From IMG/VR virus record IMGVR_UViG_3300021138_000171, positions 1 through 23,730 of that record: DNA of 23,730 bases. One strand, given 5' to 3'. Positions 21,880-23,730 of this stretch are shown here, piece by piece. The position numbers and the translations under genes are program-made. The DNA comes from a virus. Each line of letters opens with the position of its first letter. Positions within the stretch are counted from its first letter, which is position 1. The notes under the pieces are model-generated. The model was not told the DNA's origin. It saw only the letters and a program-made list of their open reading frames with translations, and made no database searches.

Positions 21880-22287
21880 ATGACAACAAAGAAATTATGG
21901 AGTGCTATTGACGGCACCACACTAAAAAGTCTGCCCAATGCAGCAAAAGGATATGAACAACGAATTAGTATTCCTGAATTTACATTTCTAGGAGTGCACA
22001 ACCAACCAGACTTTGGAGACATTACTATTTGGTTCTATGGTAAAGATAAAACCATAGAACTAAAAAGTCTAAAAGAGTATCTATTCCAATATAGAGATAC
22101 TGTGATCAGCTACGAACGTGCCATGGATGTAATGTATAAGCACTTGATGGCTGCTTACGAACCAGATCGTATTAGAATAGAAATAGAGTTCCGTCCCCGT
22201 GGCGGCATCTCAAGTAAACTAACAGTCGACAGCGATTGGGGACACTTAGGTGGTACTGATCAACATTGGCAACATCATAAAAATTAA
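21880..22287 (+). CDS. QueF-like (T-fold) protein lacking the catalytic cysteine
   Basis: This 135-aa protein matches the unimodular QueF fold: [15 protein letters not shown] (residues 34-48), [14 protein letters not shown] (60-73), [13 protein letters not shown] (75-87) and FRPRGGIS (104-111). These correspond to the family's FTSLCP..QPDF, ESKSLKLY, FHE and PRGGI blocks. In QueF a cysteine attacks the nitrile of preQ0; here the position holds Gly38, the loop is one residue shorter, and the whole protein has no cysteine. The FHE histidine is a Tyr (SYE), while the purine-contacting Glu79 and Asp44 are kept. It therefore should not reduce preQ0 by the known mechanism. It may bind a deazapurine or pterin, or have a new chemistry. 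It lies seven bases after the previous gene and seven before ahcY. Confidence 0.75.
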   Translation: MTTKKLWSAIDGTTLKSLPNAAKGYEQRISIPEFTFLGVHNQPDFGDITIWFYGKDKTIELKSLKEYLFQYRDTVISYERAMDVMYKHLMAAYEPDRIRIEIEFRPRGGISSKLTVDSDWGHLGGTDQHWQHHKN

Positions 22288-22294
22288 GGAATAT

Positions 22295-23584
22295 ATGACC
22301 GATTATAAAGTAGCAGACATTGCCCTAGCAGCCTGGGGACACAAAGAGATTGCAATTGCTGAATCAGAAATGCCAGGTTTGATGGCGATTTTAGCAGAGT
22401 ATCAAGATCAACAACCTCTAGCAGGTGCTCGTATTGTTGGATCATTGCACATGACCATTCAAACAGCCCTGTTGATCAAAGTATTGGTCAAATTAGGTGC
22501 CAGTGTTCGTTGGAGCAGTTGTAATATTTTCTCCACACAGGATCATGCTGCGGCTGCTGTTGCCGATCTAGGTATTCCTGTTTTTGCTTGGAAAGGCGAA
22601 ACTGAAGAAGAATATTGGGACTGTATCGAGCGCACCTGTACTGGCCCCGATGGCTGGACTCCTAACATGATTCTCGATGACGGGCACGACCTAACCTGGT
22701 GGATCATTAACAAGCATCCGGAATTGGTAGCAGGTATTGTTGGTGTTAGCGAAGAAACTACTACAGGTATCTATCGTATCAAGGAAGCCATTGCTGCTGG
22801 TACATTTCCATTCCGTGCGTTCAATGTCAATGACAGTGTAACTAAATCTAAGTTTGACAACTTGTATGGTTGCCGAGAAAGTCTAGTGGACGGTATCAAA
22901 CGAGCCACTGATGTTATGATTGCAGGTAAAGTTGCTGTAGTTGCTGGCTACGGCGATGTGGGCAAAGGTTCGGCACAGGCACTTCGTGCACTAAGTGCTC
23001 AGGTATGGGTAACTGAGATCGATCCTATCAATGCACTACAGGCTGCTATGGAAGGCTATCGTGTGGTTACCATGGAATATGCTGCCGACAAAGCAGACAT
23101 TTTTGTAACAGCCACAGGCAATGTTAATGTCATCACAAGAGCACATATGGATGCTATGAAAGATCAAAGCATTGTATGTAATATTGGGCACTTTGATAAT
23201 GAGATTGATGTTGCTAGCCTCAATGATTGCACTTGGGATGAAATCAAACCACAAGTCGATCATGTTGTATTCCCAGACGGTAAGAAAATTATCTTGTTGG
23301 CCAAGGGCAGACTTATCAACCTAGGCTGCGCCACAGGACATCCTAGTTTTGTTATGAGCAATAGTTTTACCAACCAAGTTCTAGCACAGATTGAATTGTG
23401 GACCAATCCCGGCCAATATAATGTAGGTGAATTGTATACATTACCCAAACATTTAGATGAAAAAGTTGCTAAGTTGCATTTAAATAAGATTGGTGCTATG
23501 CTAACTACATTGACAAAAGAACAAGCTGATTATATCGGTGTTGACCAAAGTGGCCCATATAAACCAGAAACTTATAGGTACTAA
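22295..23584 (+). CDS. ahcY: S-adenosylhomocysteine hydrolase (adenosylhomocysteinase)
   Basis: The frame is open from 22250, but AAGGA lies just before the ATG at 22295, giving a 429-aa protein of normal family length. It splits S-adenosylhomocysteine to adenosine and homocysteine. All the family residues are present: His52 (LHMTIQTA), Asp128 (ILDDGHD), Glu153 (VSEETTTGI), Lys184 and Asp188 ([16 protein letters not shown]), Cys193, the NAD site GYGDVGKG (218-225), and the C-terminal KPETYRY tail that closes the neighbouring subunit's site. The only deviation noticed is His131 where many homologues have Gly in DDGGD. The enzyme looks active. In a phage it would lower SAH and so help SAM-dependent methyltransferases. 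Confidence 0.96.
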   Translation: MTDYKVADIALAAWGHKEIAIAESEMPGLMAILAEYQDQQPLAGARIVGSLHMTIQTALLIKVLVKLGASVRWSSCNIFSTQDHAAAAVADLGIPVFAWKGETEEEYWDCIERTCTGPDGWTPNMILDDGHDLTWWIINKHPELVAGIVGVSEETTTGIYRIKEAIAAGTFPFRAFNVNDSVTKSKFDNLYGCRESLVDGIKRATDVMIAGKVAVVAGYGDVGKGSAQALRALSAQVWVTEIDPINALQAAMEGYRVVTMEYAADKADIFVTATGNVNVITRAHMDAMKDQSIVCNIGHFDNEIDVASLNDCTWDEIKPQVDHVVFPDGKKIILLAKGRLINLGCATGHPSFVMSNSFTNQVLAQIELWTNPGQYNVGELYTLPKHLDEKVAKLHLNKIGAMLTTLTKEQADYIGVDQSGPYKPETYRY

Positions 23585-23587
23585 AAT

Positions 23588-23730
23588 ATGTTATTATTAA
23601 ACAAAGGTTATAAAGCAGGCGATACCGTTAGTTTAAAGCTGATCAACAGCGATGAACTTATTGCTAGATTTGAAAGTGAAACTGATACCGAAGTTAAAAT
23701 TCATCGCCCATTAGCATTAACCATGCAAGG
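23588..23730 (+). CDS. N-terminus of a small Sm-like phage protein (partial)
   Basis: The gene starts three bases after the ahcY stop and runs off the window. The visible 47 residues (MLLLNKGYKAGDTVSLKLINSDELIARFE..., then TEVKIHRPLALTMQG) have the alternating strand pattern of a small beta-barrel. They resemble Sm/LSm-like proteins recalled from T4-like phages of aquatic bacteria, with a SLKLINSDELIARFE core. It might bind RNA; this is a tentative call from a fragment. Confidence 0.6.
   Translation, partial: MLLLNKGYKAGDTVSLKLINSDELIARFESETDTEVKIHRPLALTMQ

Noticed and set aside
22250-22294. Upstream start for ahcY
   Set aside because: It would add 15 residues overlapping the QueF-like gene; AAGGA and the family's usual length support 22295.
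17594-23584. Bacterial chromosome origin of the nrd-ahcY segment
   Set aside because: Tight spacing, mixture with phage-type proteins (21282, 23588) and continuity with T4-like genes indicate that these are phage-carried genes.

Overview
The window is a stretch of a large tailed double-stranded DNA phage, most likely a T4-like myovirus of an aquatic Gram-negative bacterium. The reasons are: T4-type late promoter octamers (TATAAATA and one-base variants) in front of many genes on both strands; very tight packing with ATGA and TAATG overlaps; several tail-fibre and adhesin genes; a class I ribonucleotide reductase with glutaredoxin; a free-standing HNH/NUMOD3 homing endonuclease; and many small proteins of the kind seen in marine and freshwater T4-like phages. 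No rRNA, tRNA, CRISPR array or insertion sequence was seen. The host cannot be named from this sequence.

Layout. 1-6162: virion surface proteins, namely the end of one protein, a double LamG-like lectin protein, two collagen-like fibres (one ending in a C1q-like head) and a putative virion protein. 6195-7153: a secreted EndoG/Serratia-type nuclease, a 25-codon ORF and a strongly folded region ending in a terminator, which is a candidate small RNA. 7202-8042: a miniature glycine-rich adhesin and an HExxH metalloprotein, closed by a terminator shared by both strands. 8123-9353 (minus strand): a GNAT acetyltransferase, a 35-aa membrane peptide and two small conserved proteins. 9515-14042: small virion, prohead-like and hypothetical proteins, including a coiled-coil/membrane-anchor protein and a 495-aa protein with EF-hand-like repeats. 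14071-17552: a full-size glycine-rich adhesin, a PD-(D/E)XK exonuclease, a homing endonuclease on the opposite strand, a fibre with an Mtd-like N-terminus and a conserved T4-like protein.

17594-23730 is one compact plus-strand run: nrdA, nrdB, glutaredoxin, a structural-type protein, a QueF-fold protein without any cysteine, a complete S-adenosylhomocysteine hydrolase (ahcY), and the start of an Sm-like small protein. The ribonucleotide reductase and glutaredoxin supply deoxynucleotides. AhcY would remove SAH and so favour SAM-dependent methylation. The QueF-like protein hints at a deazapurine or other purine-related step, but it cannot be an ordinary QueF reductase.

The most interesting items are the cysteine-free QueF homologue beside ahcY; the candidate structured RNA at 6961-7153; late promoters fused to stop codons and so close to the next ATG that the mRNA may be leaderless; a short N-terminal tag shared by unrelated proteins that resembles a T4 capsid-targeting signal; and an extra residue inside a metal-ligand motif of NrdB.
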